This document shows positions 37,725-46,508 of a stretch of DNA of 64,000 bases, piece after piece. A model generated the notes under the pieces. The model ran no database searches and was not told where the DNA came from. It was given only the letters and a program-made list of their open reading frames with translations. Each line of letters opens with the position of its first letter. The first letter of the stretch is position 1. The DNA comes from an uncultured Trueperaceae bacterium (lineage in GTDB: Bacteria > Deinococcota > Deinococci > Deinococcales > Trueperaceae), in the NCBI GenBank assembly GCA_913062675.1, contig CAJXWR010000003.1, forward strand, positions 1 through 64,000, in the 5' to 3' direction. Position numbers and translations under genes: made by a program.

Positions 37725-38552
37725 ATGAACCCACACCCACGCACCCCTCAACCCCTCCAACCAGCCCGCCGCACCTCCCTCGCGGAAACCGTTGCGGCGC
37801 AACTCGAACGTCTCATCCTCCACTCGCTTCAACCTGACGAGCAACTGCCCCCAGAACGCGAACTCGCGCAACACCTTCAAGTGAGCCGCCTCGTCGTCCG
37901 GGAAGGCCTCAAACTTCTCGCGGAACGCGGTCTCGTGACCGCACGCCAAGGTGCAGGCACGTTCGCCAAGCGCATCGACGATGCCGCCTTCCGAAAACCG
38001 TTTCGCCTCTACGTCGCCCAACACGACCTCCGCACGAGCGATCTCTTCATGTTTCGCGTGGATCTCGAAGGATCCATTGCGCGCCACGCCGCCGAGCGCG
38101 CCACCACAGACGACCTCCACCGCCTCCGCGCCAACCTCGACGAAACGCAAGAAGCCGTTCGACAATTGCGCAACGACCCGACGTCACCCGAAGTGCATCG
38201 CGCATACGCCTGGTGCGACGTCACCTTCCATCAGCTCCTCGCCCAAGCCACGCACAATCCCCTGTACGAGGCAATGCTCATGCCGCTCGTCGACACCCTC
38301 CTCGAGGTTCGCCTGCACGGCGTCCGCGTCGAGATCGAAAACTCGGCCCGCGCGCACTCCGATCACGAAGCCATCTTGGAAGCCGTGGAACGACGAGACG
38401 GAACCGAAGCTCAAGCGCGCATGACCCAGCACCTCGATCAAGTCCGTTCCTGGGTGGAACGCAACGAACCAAGCCCCCGATCGACCATCATCGACAATCA
38501 CCCCTCGTCACCGCCCCGCGCGAGCCGCACTTCGCGAAAGGATCCTGCATGA
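37725..38552 (+). CDS. GntR family (FadR/FCD) transcriptional regulator
   Basis: LAETVAAQLERLILHSLQPDEQLPPERELAQHLQVSRLVVREGLKLLAERGLVTARQGAGTF and an FCD-like effector domain. Confidence 0.93.
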   Translation: MNPHPRTPQPLQPARRTSLAETVAAQLERLILHSLQPDEQLPPERELAQHLQVSRLVVREGLKLLAERGLVTARQGAGTFAKRIDDAAFRKPFRLYVAQHDLRTSDLFMFRVDLEGSIARHAAERATTDDLHRLRANLDETQEAVRQLRNDPTSPEVHRAYAWCDVTFHQLLAQATHNPLYEAMLMPLVDTLLEVRLHGVRVEIENSARAHSDHEAILEAVERRDGTEAQARMTQHLDQVRSWVERNEPSPRSTIIDNHPSSPPRASRTSRKDPA

Positions 38553-39055
38553 ACCCACCCAACCTCGAGGCGCGCAGAGCCCAACTCATTCGCAGCGTCG
38601 AACTGTATTTCGAGGCCTGCAACGAAGCAAGCCGTGCCAAGTTCGAAGAGGCACTCACCCCAGGGTGCACGCACTACTTTCCTCCTGGCATGGGCAGCCC
38701 CTACCTCCACCGAGACGCCATCATCGAGCTTTGGGCGAAATGCGTTCGCGACTTTGGCTCGCGCTGGACCATCGACCGCCTCGTTTGCGACGAGCGTGCC
38801 GACCTCGTCGTCATCGAATGGACGCACTGGAAACCGAAACTCATCGAGCACATTCGCGGATCGGAGTGGTACACGTTCGACGAGGACGGTCGCATCACCT
38901 CCATCTGGGCGCATTACGCCTCCCCCCGCGACCCCAATCGCCCCGCCAACGAACTCGAAGGATTCCCTTACGCAGCGAAGCAATACCCGATGCTCCCCCC
39001 CGACGCGCCTGACACGCCGACACGTCGCGCCGCCGAAGCTGGGGAGCCAGTCTAG
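38549..39055 (+). CDS. SnoaL/NTF2-fold-like protein
   Basis: LIRSVELYFEACNEASRAKFEEALTPGCTHYFPPGMGSPYLHRDAIIELWAKCVRDFGSRWTIDRLVCDERADLVVIEWTHW. Confidence 0.75.
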   Translation: MNPPNLEARRAQLIRSVELYFEACNEASRAKFEEALTPGCTHYFPPGMGSPYLHRDAIIELWAKCVRDFGSRWTIDRLVCDERADLVVIEWTHWKPKLIEHIRGSEWYTFDEDGRITSIWAHYASPRDPNRPANELEGFPYAAKQYPMLPPDAPDTPTRRAAEAGEPV

Positions 39056-39801
39056 TGGCACCGGGTCCGGCCCACTTCTCGCTGGAACCGATCTCGCGGC
39101 GCACGGACGACGCCCTTCGTCTCGCATCGACCGCCACGCTCGCCACCGTGCTGTTCAAGCGTGGCTTACGGAACCAGGTGATTGCAGGCGTGCGTGCCCT
39201 TCGGCCGTCTCTGAAGATGGTGGGCATCGCCCGCACCCTTCGCTACCTCCCGAACCGTGAGGACCTCGACACGCTCGAGAACTGGCAGACGATGGACAAT
39301 CCGCAACGGGCCATCATCGAAGGGATCGAAGCCGGACAGGTCATCGTGATCGATGCGCGGCAGAGCCTGGCTTCGGGCACGATGGGCGGCATGCTCGTCG
39401 CGCGGGCCATGGTCCGCGGAGCGGCCGGCATCGTGAGTGACGGGCCCTTTCGCGATCATCCGTTCCTCGAAACGCTCGCGTTCGCGAGCTATGCGCCCGG
39501 AGCAAATGCGAATACAAACCTTGTGGCGCACCATCCAGAGGACATGGACGTGCCGATTGCATGTGGGGGCGTGCAGGTACGCCCAGGTGACGTGCTCGTC
39601 GGTGACGCGGAAGGCGTCATCGTCATTCCGCGCGCATGGGCGGACGATGTGGCGCAAGAAGCAGCCGCACAAGAACACCGTGAAGCGTTCATCGAGAAGA
39701 AGATTCTCGAGGGGGGCCGCATCCAGGACTGGTACCCAATGACGGCCGCCATGACAGAGGAGTACCTTCGCGCCCGCGCGAACGATGAAGACGCCTCGTG
39801 A
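39055..39801 (+). CDS. RraA family protein (HMG aldolase / oxaloacetate decarboxylase-like; GTG start)
   Basis: TLATVLFKRGLRNQVIAGVRALRPSL, AGIVSDGPFRD, PGDVLVGDAEGVIVIPRAWADDVAQEA. Confidence 0.85.
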   Translation: MAPGPAHFSLEPISRRTDDALRLASTATLATVLFKRGLRNQVIAGVRALRPSLKMVGIARTLRYLPNREDLDTLENWQTMDNPQRAIIEGIEAGQVIVIDARQSLASGTMGGMLVARAMVRGAAGIVSDGPFRDHPFLETLAFASYAPGANANTNLVAHHPEDMDVPIACGGVQVRPGDVLVGDAEGVIVIPRAWADDVAQEAAAQEHREAFIEKKILEGGRIQDWYPMTAAMTEEYLRARANDEDAS

Positions 39802-39903
39802 CGGCCCGTCCCGACGCCTTCGCCGTTCAAGAGTGTCGTGAGACCTTGGGTCGACCGTGAGCTGCGTCGCCCCCGACCTGCGGCTCCGTCGGGTGCAACG
39901 TCC

Positions 39904-39929
39904 CGGGGTGGGTGCGAGTACCCACCCCG
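39904..39929 (+). terminator. 10-bp stem-loop CGGGGTGGGT-gcgagt-ACCCACCCCG after the GntR-SnoaL-RraA operon
   Basis: Inverted repeat read directly; no U-tract. Confidence 0.5.
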
Positions 39930-39986
39930 AACGAAGTGCGACGAACGGTCGCAGAAGCGGACCGGATGCGAAACGCACGGAAGATG

Positions 39987-40016
39987 TTGCCGAGTTCACA
40001 GCCTCTCGCATAAACT
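39987..40016 (+). promoter_or_regulatory. Predicted promoter TTGCCG-N18-TAAACT of the lacI-type gene
   Basis: Sigma70-like boxes upstream of the operator at 40029. Confidence 0.55.
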
Positions 40017-40028
40017 AGGGTGTCCGCT

Positions 40029-40042
40029 CGTTATCGTTACCG
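40029..40042. promoter_or_regulatory. Predicted LacI-family operator CGTTATCGTTACCG (autoregulatory)
   Basis: 12/14 identical to 8160 and 15573 sites; 40 bp before the lacI-type start codon. Confidence 0.6.
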
Positions 40043-40081
40043 GCGCTTGTGGCGCCTACACGCTTTGGAGGCGACGCCCAC

Positions 40082-41152
40082 GTGACGCAACCCGTACCGA
40101 GCCGCGACTCCGAGACGCCGCGGTTATCGAAGACCACGCTGCAAGACGTTGCCCGAGATGCGGGCGTGTCCGCCATGACCGTGTCGCGCGTCGTCAACGA
40201 ACAGCCTGGCGTGAAACCTTCGACACGCAGGCACGTCGAAGGCGTCATCAAGCGCCTCGGGTATCGACCGAACATCGTCGCGCGCGGCCTGAAAGCGTCC
40301 CACTCCAACACCCTCGGCCTTCTCGTACCCGACGTCACGAACCCCTACTTCCCCTCGCTCGTTCGTGGCGCTGAAGACGTCGCGTTCGAAGCGGGCTACA
40401 CGCTGCTCTTGCACAACGTAATCGAGGATCGTGAGCGGGAAGCCGCTGCCCTGACGATGTTCGAGGAACGTCGCGTGGATGGCGTCATCGTGTGCAGCCC
40501 ACGCCTGCCGGAGGACCGCCTCTACGATCATCTCGCCCGCCATGCGTCCGCCGTCGTCGTCAATCGCCGCGCACCGGCCGACCTGGCCGGCTCGGTCCGC
40601 GTGGACCACGAAGTCGGTGCTCGCCTTGCCGCCCGGCACCTGCTCGACCATGGTCACCAAACCATCGCCGTCCTCGCAGGTCCGAAGGAATCCAGTGCAG
40701 GCGTGGAACGCCTCGAGGGCATCCGTGCAGAACTGGGTCTCGATGGCCTCGAGATTCCAGGGGAACGCATCGTCTCGTGCCCACCCACCATGGAAGGTGG
40801 TGCCGCAGCCGCGCGCGATTTGCTCGAACGCGTCCCGAACGTCGATGCCGTCTTGTGCTTCAACGACCTAGTCGCTACCGGCACCCTACTCACGGCACGC
40901 CAGAAAGGGCTCTCGGTACCGTACGACCTCTCCGTCGTCGGGTACGACGACATTGCCTACGCGAGGATGTTCTCACCCGCGCTCACCACCCTCCGCGTCC
41001 CGACCTACGACATCGGCGCGCATGCCATGCGGATGCTGCTGAGCCGAATGAACGGCGAGCAGCGCACCATAAGCATCGTGGTCCAGCCCGAACTAATCAT
41101 TCGCGAATCGACGCGCATGCGTCCCTCCTCCACGTTGCTTCCTACCTCATGA
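40082..41152 (+). CDS. LacI family transcriptional regulator (GTG start)
   Basis: TTLQDVARDAGVSAMTVSRVVNEQPGVKPSTRRHVEGVIKRLGYRPNIVARGLKASHSNTLGLLVPDVTNPYF. Confidence 0.96.
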   Translation: MTQPVPSRDSETPRLSKTTLQDVARDAGVSAMTVSRVVNEQPGVKPSTRRHVEGVIKRLGYRPNIVARGLKASHSNTLGLLVPDVTNPYFPSLVRGAEDVAFEAGYTLLLHNVIEDREREAAALTMFEERRVDGVIVCSPRLPEDRLYDHLARHASAVVVNRRAPADLAGSVRVDHEVGARLAARHLLDHGHQTIAVLAGPKESSAGVERLEGIRAELGLDGLEIPGERIVSCPPTMEGGAAAARDLLERVPNVDAVLCFNDLVATGTLLTARQKGLSVPYDLSVVGYDDIAYARMFSPALTTLRVPTYDIGAHAMRMLLSRMNGEQRTISIVVQPELIIRESTRMRPSSTLLPTS

Positions 41153-41281
41153 CCCTGCGCCGAAGGCTCCCCTTCAGCCCTACGCCAACGCAACCAAGCT
41201 CGTTGGAGCGACCGTGAGCCTAGTGCTGACCCCACGAAGCATCCCAACCCCTCCACGACTCCGCGGAAGGCGGACCGACCC

Positions 41282-42568
41282 GTGAATACCCTGACCCCTA
41301 CCATCACCGCACGCGCCATGGCAGCCACCGGCACCACCTTGCCACACGAGCAGGTGCAGGCCACCCTCCACGAGGGGCTTGGCTCGGCATTCGACGGCAA
41401 GCGCGTGCTGGTCCTCATTCCCGACCACACCCGCTCCCTGCCGCTCCCTGCCCTGTTCCGCATGACGGTCGATGCGCTCGCAGGTGCATCGTCGCTGACC
41501 TTCATGGTCGCCCTCGGCACGCACCCACCCCTCCCGCAAGACCGGCTCGACGCCCTCGTGGGTATCACGCCCGAGGAGCGCACCACGACCCTCCGGCACG
41601 TGCGCATCGTGAACCACGGGTGGGACGACCCGAACGAACTCGTCACCCTCGGCACGCTCCCGCAAGCGCGCATCCAAGAGATCGCCGGATCCCGCTGGCA
41701 CCCCACCCTCGGTGGGGACGCCACCGTCCGCATCAACCGCGCCGCCGTCGAGCACGACGCCATCCTCATCCTCGGGCCCACCTTCCCGCACGAGGTGGTG
41801 GGCTACTCCGGAGGCGCGAAGTACTTCTTCCCCGGCATCAGCGACGGCGACATGATCAACGTCACGCACTGGCTCGGAGCGCTCGCAGGCGTGCGCGGCA
41901 CCATCGGCGTGGCTGACACGCCCGTCCGCGCCATGATTCACGCAGCCACCGAACTGCTTGACATCCCCACCACGCTCGCCGCCCTCGTCGTCGAGCACGG
42001 GGAACTCGCCGGCATGTTCGTCGGCCATCCGTTCGACGCGTGGCACGAAGCCGTTGCGCTCAGCTCCAAGCGGCACGTCGAATGGGTCGACCAGCCTTTC
42101 CACCGCGTCCTCTCCGTCGCGCCCCCCATGTACGACGAGCTGTGGACCGCCGGGAAGGCCATGTACAAGCTCGAACCCGCACTCGCCGAAGGGGGCGAAC
42201 TGATCATCTACGCGCCCCACCTCGACGTGATCAGTCACGTGCACGGCCGTTGGATCGAAGAGATCGGGTACCACGTGTTGCCCTACTTCCTCGACCAGTG
42301 GGACCGCTTCAAGCACGTTCCGCTCGGCGTGCTCGCGCACTCCACGCACGTCCGCGGTGACGGCGCGATGGTGGACGGCGTCGAGAAACCGCGCGCACGC
42401 GTCACGCTTGCCTCCCGCGTTCCCAAGGAGACCTGCGACGCCCTCGCGCTCGGCTACCTCGATCCCGACACGATCGACGTCCGCGACTTCCAGGGCCGGG
42501 AGGATGAGGGCATCCTGTACGTGCCCAAGGCCGGCGAGACGCTCTACAAGTTGCGGGAATCCTCATGA
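41282..42568 (+). CDS. LarA-family nickel-dependent 2-hydroxyacid racemase/epimerase (GTG start)
   Basis: VLVLIPDHTRSLPLPALFRMTVDAL, MVALGTHPPLPQDRLDALVGI, LGPTFPHEVVGYSGGAKYFFPGISDGDMINVTHWLG. Confidence 0.9.
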   Translation: MNTLTPTITARAMAATGTTLPHEQVQATLHEGLGSAFDGKRVLVLIPDHTRSLPLPALFRMTVDALAGASSLTFMVALGTHPPLPQDRLDALVGITPEERTTTLRHVRIVNHGWDDPNELVTLGTLPQARIQEIAGSRWHPTLGGDATVRINRAAVEHDAILILGPTFPHEVVGYSGGAKYFFPGISDGDMINVTHWLGALAGVRGTIGVADTPVRAMIHAATELLDIPTTLAALVVEHGELAGMFVGHPFDAWHEAVALSSKRHVEWVDQPFHRVLSVAPPMYDELWTAGKAMYKLEPALAEGGELIIYAPHLDVISHVHGRWIEEIGYHVLPYFLDQWDRFKHVPLGVLAHSTHVRGDGAMVDGVEKPRARVTLASRVPKETCDALALGYLDPDTIDVRDFQGREDEGILYVPKAGETLYKLRESS

Positions 42569-43542
42569 GCGACGGCAAGGTCGGCCTCCCCTTCACCCGC
42601 ATCGCAGAGCGACTGCGCACCGCCGACCTGCCGCCCCGCGAGGAGGTCGACGCGGTCGTCGCCATTGCGCGCGGGGGAACGGTGCCCGGCGCACTCGTCG
42701 CCTACGAACTCGGACGTCCCCTCCGGCTGCTTCAAATGAACTACCGCGACGATGACAACACGCCTCGCCATGAGGCCCCCACGCCCCTCGCGGACGTCCC
42801 AAGCGTGACGGGGCAACGCATCCTGCTCGTCGACGACGTCAGCGTCAGCGGCGCCACGCTGAGCCGAGCTCGAGAACTCCTCGATGCGGCGCACGTCACG
42901 ACCCTCGCCTTCAAGGGTCGACCCGGCGCCGCCGACGTGGTGCTGTTCCCCGACGTGCCCGGGTGCGTGCACTGGCCCTGGTTCGAGGACGTCACCCCCG
43001 CCCCCGCACCCCACGCGTCCCCGCGCGCCATCATCGTTGCCGGCGTCTCCGGCAGCGGCAAGTCGACGGTGGGTCGCATGCTCGCCGATCGGCTGGCCTG
43101 GCGGTACGTCGAGGCGGACGATTACCACCCACCCGAGAACGTCGCCAAGATGCGGCGCGGCGAACCGCTCAGCGACGCTGACCGAGCGCCCTGGCTCGCC
43201 GCCCTCAAAGCCGAACTCGATGCCTCCCTCGCGCGTGGCGAGGGCGTCATCCTGACGAGCAGTGCCCTCAAGGCGCAGTACCGGAAGATCCTCACCGGCG
43301 ACCGCGAGGACGTGCAGATCGTGCTCCTCCACGGACCCGCACGGTTGCTTGCCGACCGTTTGAACGCCCGCACCGGTCACTTCTTCGACCCGCACCTGCT
43401 GCAAAGTCAACTCGATACGCTCGAACTGCCTGCACCCGGCGAACGGATGCTCGTGCTCGACATCGAACCTGAACCGGATCGCATCGTGGACCGCATCACC
43501 CGCGAGCTTGCGCTCACCCCGACGACGCCCCCCACCCCTTGA
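42565..43542 (+). CDS. Two-domain fusion: N-terminal phosphoribosyltransferase-like domain + C-terminal gluconokinase (GntK-like) domain
   Basis: RILLVDDVSVSGATLSRA PRPP loop in the N-half; IIVAGVSGSGKSTVGRML, EADDYHPPENVAKMRRGEPLSDADRAPWL, SSALKAQYRKIL, GHFFDPHLLQSQLDTLE from about 43024 onward; one uninterrupted frame. Confidence 0.88.
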   Translation: MSDGKVGLPFTRIAERLRTADLPPREEVDAVVAIARGGTVPGALVAYELGRPLRLLQMNYRDDDNTPRHEAPTPLADVPSVTGQRILLVDDVSVSGATLSRARELLDAAHVTTLAFKGRPGAADVVLFPDVPGCVHWPWFEDVTPAPAPHASPRAIIVAGVSGSGKSTVGRMLADRLAWRYVEADDYHPPENVAKMRRGEPLSDADRAPWLAALKAELDASLARGEGVILTSSALKAQYRKILTGDREDVQIVLLHGPARLLADRLNARTGHFFDPHLLQSQLDTLELPAPGERMLVLDIEPEPDRIVDRITRELALTPTTPPTP

Positions 43543-43575
43543 CCTGGCCCCTCACTCACTGACCTGGAGGTCTGC

Positions 43576-44994
43576 ATGCCCACCCCATGGACGCTCGATC
43601 CCGACCGCGTATTCTCCCCCGTACCCAACGTGCGTGCGCGTGCGCGCGACCTGTACGCCGGCATTGCCGACCTTCCCATCCTCGCGCCGCACGGGCACGT
43701 CGAACCCGCCCTCCTCGCGAACCCCGATGCACGCTTCGGCAACCCCGCCGAGCTGTTCATCATTCCCGACCATTACGTCTTCCGCATGCTGTACAGCCAG
43801 GGCGTTCCCATGGAGTCGCTCGGCGTACCCCGCCAGGATGGTGGACCGGTCGAGACCGACCCCCGCAAGATCTGGCGCACCTTCTGCGAGCATTTCCACC
43901 TCTTCCGCGGGACGCCCACCGCCCTGTGGCTCAAGGCGGAACTCGTGGACCTGTTCGGCGTCGACGTCGCGCCGAGCGGCGAGACGGCAGACGCGATTTA
44001 CGACGTGATCGACGCGCACCTGCAGAGCGACGCGTTCACGCCCCGCGCCCTGTTCGAACGGTTCGGCGTGGAGACCCTCGCCACCACCGACCCTGCAGCC
44101 GGCGACTTGAGCCTGCACGCGCAAATGCAGGCCGAAGGCCTGCCGGTCATTCCCACCTTCCGCCCCGACGCAGCCATGAACCTCGCCGACCCCAGCTGGC
44201 GCACCACGCTCGACGTGCTTGGCGAACGCGCCGGCGTAATGATCGACTCGCTCGACACCTTCCGCGAAGCACTGCGCGTTCGGCGCGCACACTTCGCGGC
44301 GCACGGCGCGAAGGCCAGCGATCACGGAATCATCTCGAGCTTCGTTGCACCCATCGAGGAAAGTGACCTGCAGGAACTGTTCGACCACGGGCTCGCAGGC
44401 ACCGCCACGCAGGAGGAGGCCGAGGCGTTCCATGCCCACATGGTGTTCGAAATGGCGGGCATGGCGGTCGACGATGGTCTCGTCATGCAACTCCACGTCG
44501 GCAGTTCACGCAATCACCACCAGGCCGTGTTCGACCGGTTCGGGCTCGACAAGGGTGCCGACATTCCCGTCGCCATGGACTTCACGTACGGCCTGCACGC
44601 CCTCCTCAACCGGTACGGCAGCGAACCCAACTTCCGTCTGATCACCTTCACGCTCGACGAGTCGACGTACGGCCGGGAACTCGCCCCCCTTGCCGGTCAC
44701 TACCCCGCCCTGCGGCTCGGGGCGCCCTGGTGGTTCTTCGATTCCGTGTTGGGGTTCGACCGGTACCTCGACGCGGTCGTGGAGACTGCGGGCATCTACA
44801 ACCTTGCGGGATTCAACGACGATACGCGCGCCTTCGCGAGCATCCCCACGCGGCATGACGTTTGGCGCCGCGCGGTCGCGAACTGGCTGGCCGGGAAGGT
44901 GGAACGCGGACTCGTGGAGGCGGAGGACGCTCCGGAGATGGCGCACTGGTTGGCGTACGGCGCGGCGAAATCGGCATACCGGCTGGACGACTAG
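43576..44994 (+). CDS. uxaC: Glucuronate isomerase
   Basis: ILAPHGHVEPALLANPDARFGNPAELFIIPDHYVFRMLYSQGVPMESLG, MQLHVGSSRNHHQAVFDRFGLDKGADIP; SD GGAGGT. Confidence 0.95.
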   Translation: MPTPWTLDPDRVFSPVPNVRARARDLYAGIADLPILAPHGHVEPALLANPDARFGNPAELFIIPDHYVFRMLYSQGVPMESLGVPRQDGGPVETDPRKIWRTFCEHFHLFRGTPTALWLKAELVDLFGVDVAPSGETADAIYDVIDAHLQSDAFTPRALFERFGVETLATTDPAAGDLSLHAQMQAEGLPVIPTFRPDAAMNLADPSWRTTLDVLGERAGVMIDSLDTFREALRVRRAHFAAHGAKASDHGIISSFVAPIEESDLQELFDHGLAGTATQEEAEAFHAHMVFEMAGMAVDDGLVMQLHVGSSRNHHQAVFDRFGLDKGADIPVAMDFTYGLHALLNRYGSEPNFRLITFTLDESTYGRELAPLAGHYPALRLGAPWWFFDSVLGFDRYLDAVVETAGIYNLAGFNDDTRAFASIPTRHDVWRRAVANWLAGKVERGLVEAEDAPEMAHWLAYGAAKSAYRLDD

Positions 44995-46508
44995 CGCTCG
45001 CCGCTCCACGCGGCGTAGACGGGCCGAAGCGCCTGCGTGGCGGCGAGGAATGCCTGGTAACGGGCGATCCTCGCCGCCTTTTCTTCGGCGGGAACGTCGC
45101 GCGGGGTGACGGGCTCCCCTGCATCGGCGAGGGACGCGTCGGGCACGATGCCGAGCGCGAGGCGGGTGGCGTGCCACGCACCGCGCACCCCGACGTTCGA
45201 TGCGTCCTCGAGCCGCAGCAACGGCCGGTCGAGGACGTCGGCGAGGAGCTGCATCCATGCCGCCGAGCGGGCACCTCCGCCCGATACGACCCACGCCGCT
45301 TCGGTCTCCCCGCCGCTCGTTAGGCCAAGCGCGTCCGCGGCATGTCGGTAGGCGAAGGCGACCCCCTCGAGGACGGCGTAGGCCATGTCGCGTTGCGTCG
45401 TGTCGGCCGTCAAGCCGAGGAAGGCACCCCGAATCGTGGGGTCCCGGAAGGGGGAGCGTTCCCCAGCGAGGTACGGGAGGTACACGAGGTGCGGGCGCGC
45501 CTGCAGGATCGCGCCTTGGACCAGGTCATCGAATGGGACGTCCGGCGTGACGGCATCCCGGAACCAGGCGAGGTTGCCTGCCGCGGTGAGGAGCGGTGCG
45601 ACCTGCACGTACCGGCCGGGCGTGGGGTGCGCCAGGGTGAACACACCCGCATTGGGGTCACCGACGCCGAGGCTCGTGGTGGCAAGCCAACCACTCGTCC
45701 CAAGGTAGATCGATGCCACCCCGGGGATGCCCGCACCCGCCCCAATCGTCGTGGCACCCGCGTCGCCCGGTCCGACGTGCACGGGCGTTCCCTCGGGAAG
45801 ACCCCAGGAGGTCGCCGCGTCGGGCGTGACGGTACCGACCTGCTGGCCGCCCGGCACGAGACGCGGGAGGCGCGTCAAGAGGTCCGAGAGGTCGAGCGAT
45901 TGCAGGACGTCCTCGGTCAGCGGCGATCGCGTCTCAAGGTTCATCAACCCGGTGGTGGAGGCGGTGGTGACGTCGCACGCGGCGACGCCGGTCAGGTCGA
46001 ATGCAAGGACGTCGGCTGCGCCCAGGAACACGTGGCGAGCGGCAGTCCAGACGGCGGGTTCGTGCCGCTTGAGCCACAGGACCTTGGCAAGGAGGGAGGA
46101 GGCGTCCTGATCGTTGCCGGTCCACGCCTGCAGCGGCTTCACGCCCAGCGCGTCCTGCACGTCGCGCGCCTCCTGTTGCGCGCGGACGTCACCGTACAGG
46201 AGGGTGCCGCGCAGCGGGCCGCCGTCGCTCGCAAGGAGGGTCAAGTCCTGCATTTGGCCGGTGAAGACGATGCGGTCTGGGGTGGTTGCGTGGTGCACCA
46301 CGTCTCGCGCGACCTCGCGGGCCACCTCCCGCCAGTTGCGGGCATCCTGTTCCATCACCCCGTCCCGGCCTGTGGGCGCATCGAGGGGTCGTTCCGTCAC
46401 GTACGCGAACTCGCCGTCCTCCGTCACGAGGGCGCCCTTCACGGCGCTCGTTCCCACGTCCAGAACGAGCGACGATCCCATCCCGCGGGAGGCTTCGTCG
46501 CGCCTCAC
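44991..46508 (-). CDS. FGGY-family carbohydrate kinase, xylulokinase-like (GTG at 46508 or ATG at 46481)
   Basis: SSLVLDVGTSAVKGALVTEDGEF, GVMEQDARNWREVAREVAR, GPGDAGATTIGAGAG, YLPYLAGERSPFRDPTIRGAFLGL. Confidence 0.88.
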   Translation of the reverse strand: MRRDEASRGMGSSLVLDVGTSAVKGALVTEDGEFAYVTERPLDAPTGRDGVMEQDARNWREVAREVARDVVHHATTPDRIVFTGQMQDLTLLASDGGPLRGTLLYGDVRAQQEARDVQDALGVKPLQAWTGNDQDASSLLAKVLWLKRHEPAVWTAARHVFLGAADVLAFDLTGVAACDVTTASTTGLMNLETRSPLTEDVLQSLDLSDLLTRLPRLVPGGQQVGTVTPDAATSWGLPEGTPVHVGPGDAGATTIGAGAGIPGVASIYLGTSGWLATTSLGVGDPNAGVFTLAHPTPGRYVQVAPLLTAAGNLAWFRDAVTPDVPFDDLVQGAILQARPHLVYLPYLAGERSPFRDPTIRGAFLGLTADTTQRDMAYAVLEGVAFAYRHAADALGLTSGGETEAAWVVSGGGARSAAWMQLLADVLDRPLLRLEDASNVGVRGAWHATRLALGIVPDASLADAGEPVTPRDVPAEEKAARIARYQAFLAATQALRPVYAAWSGER

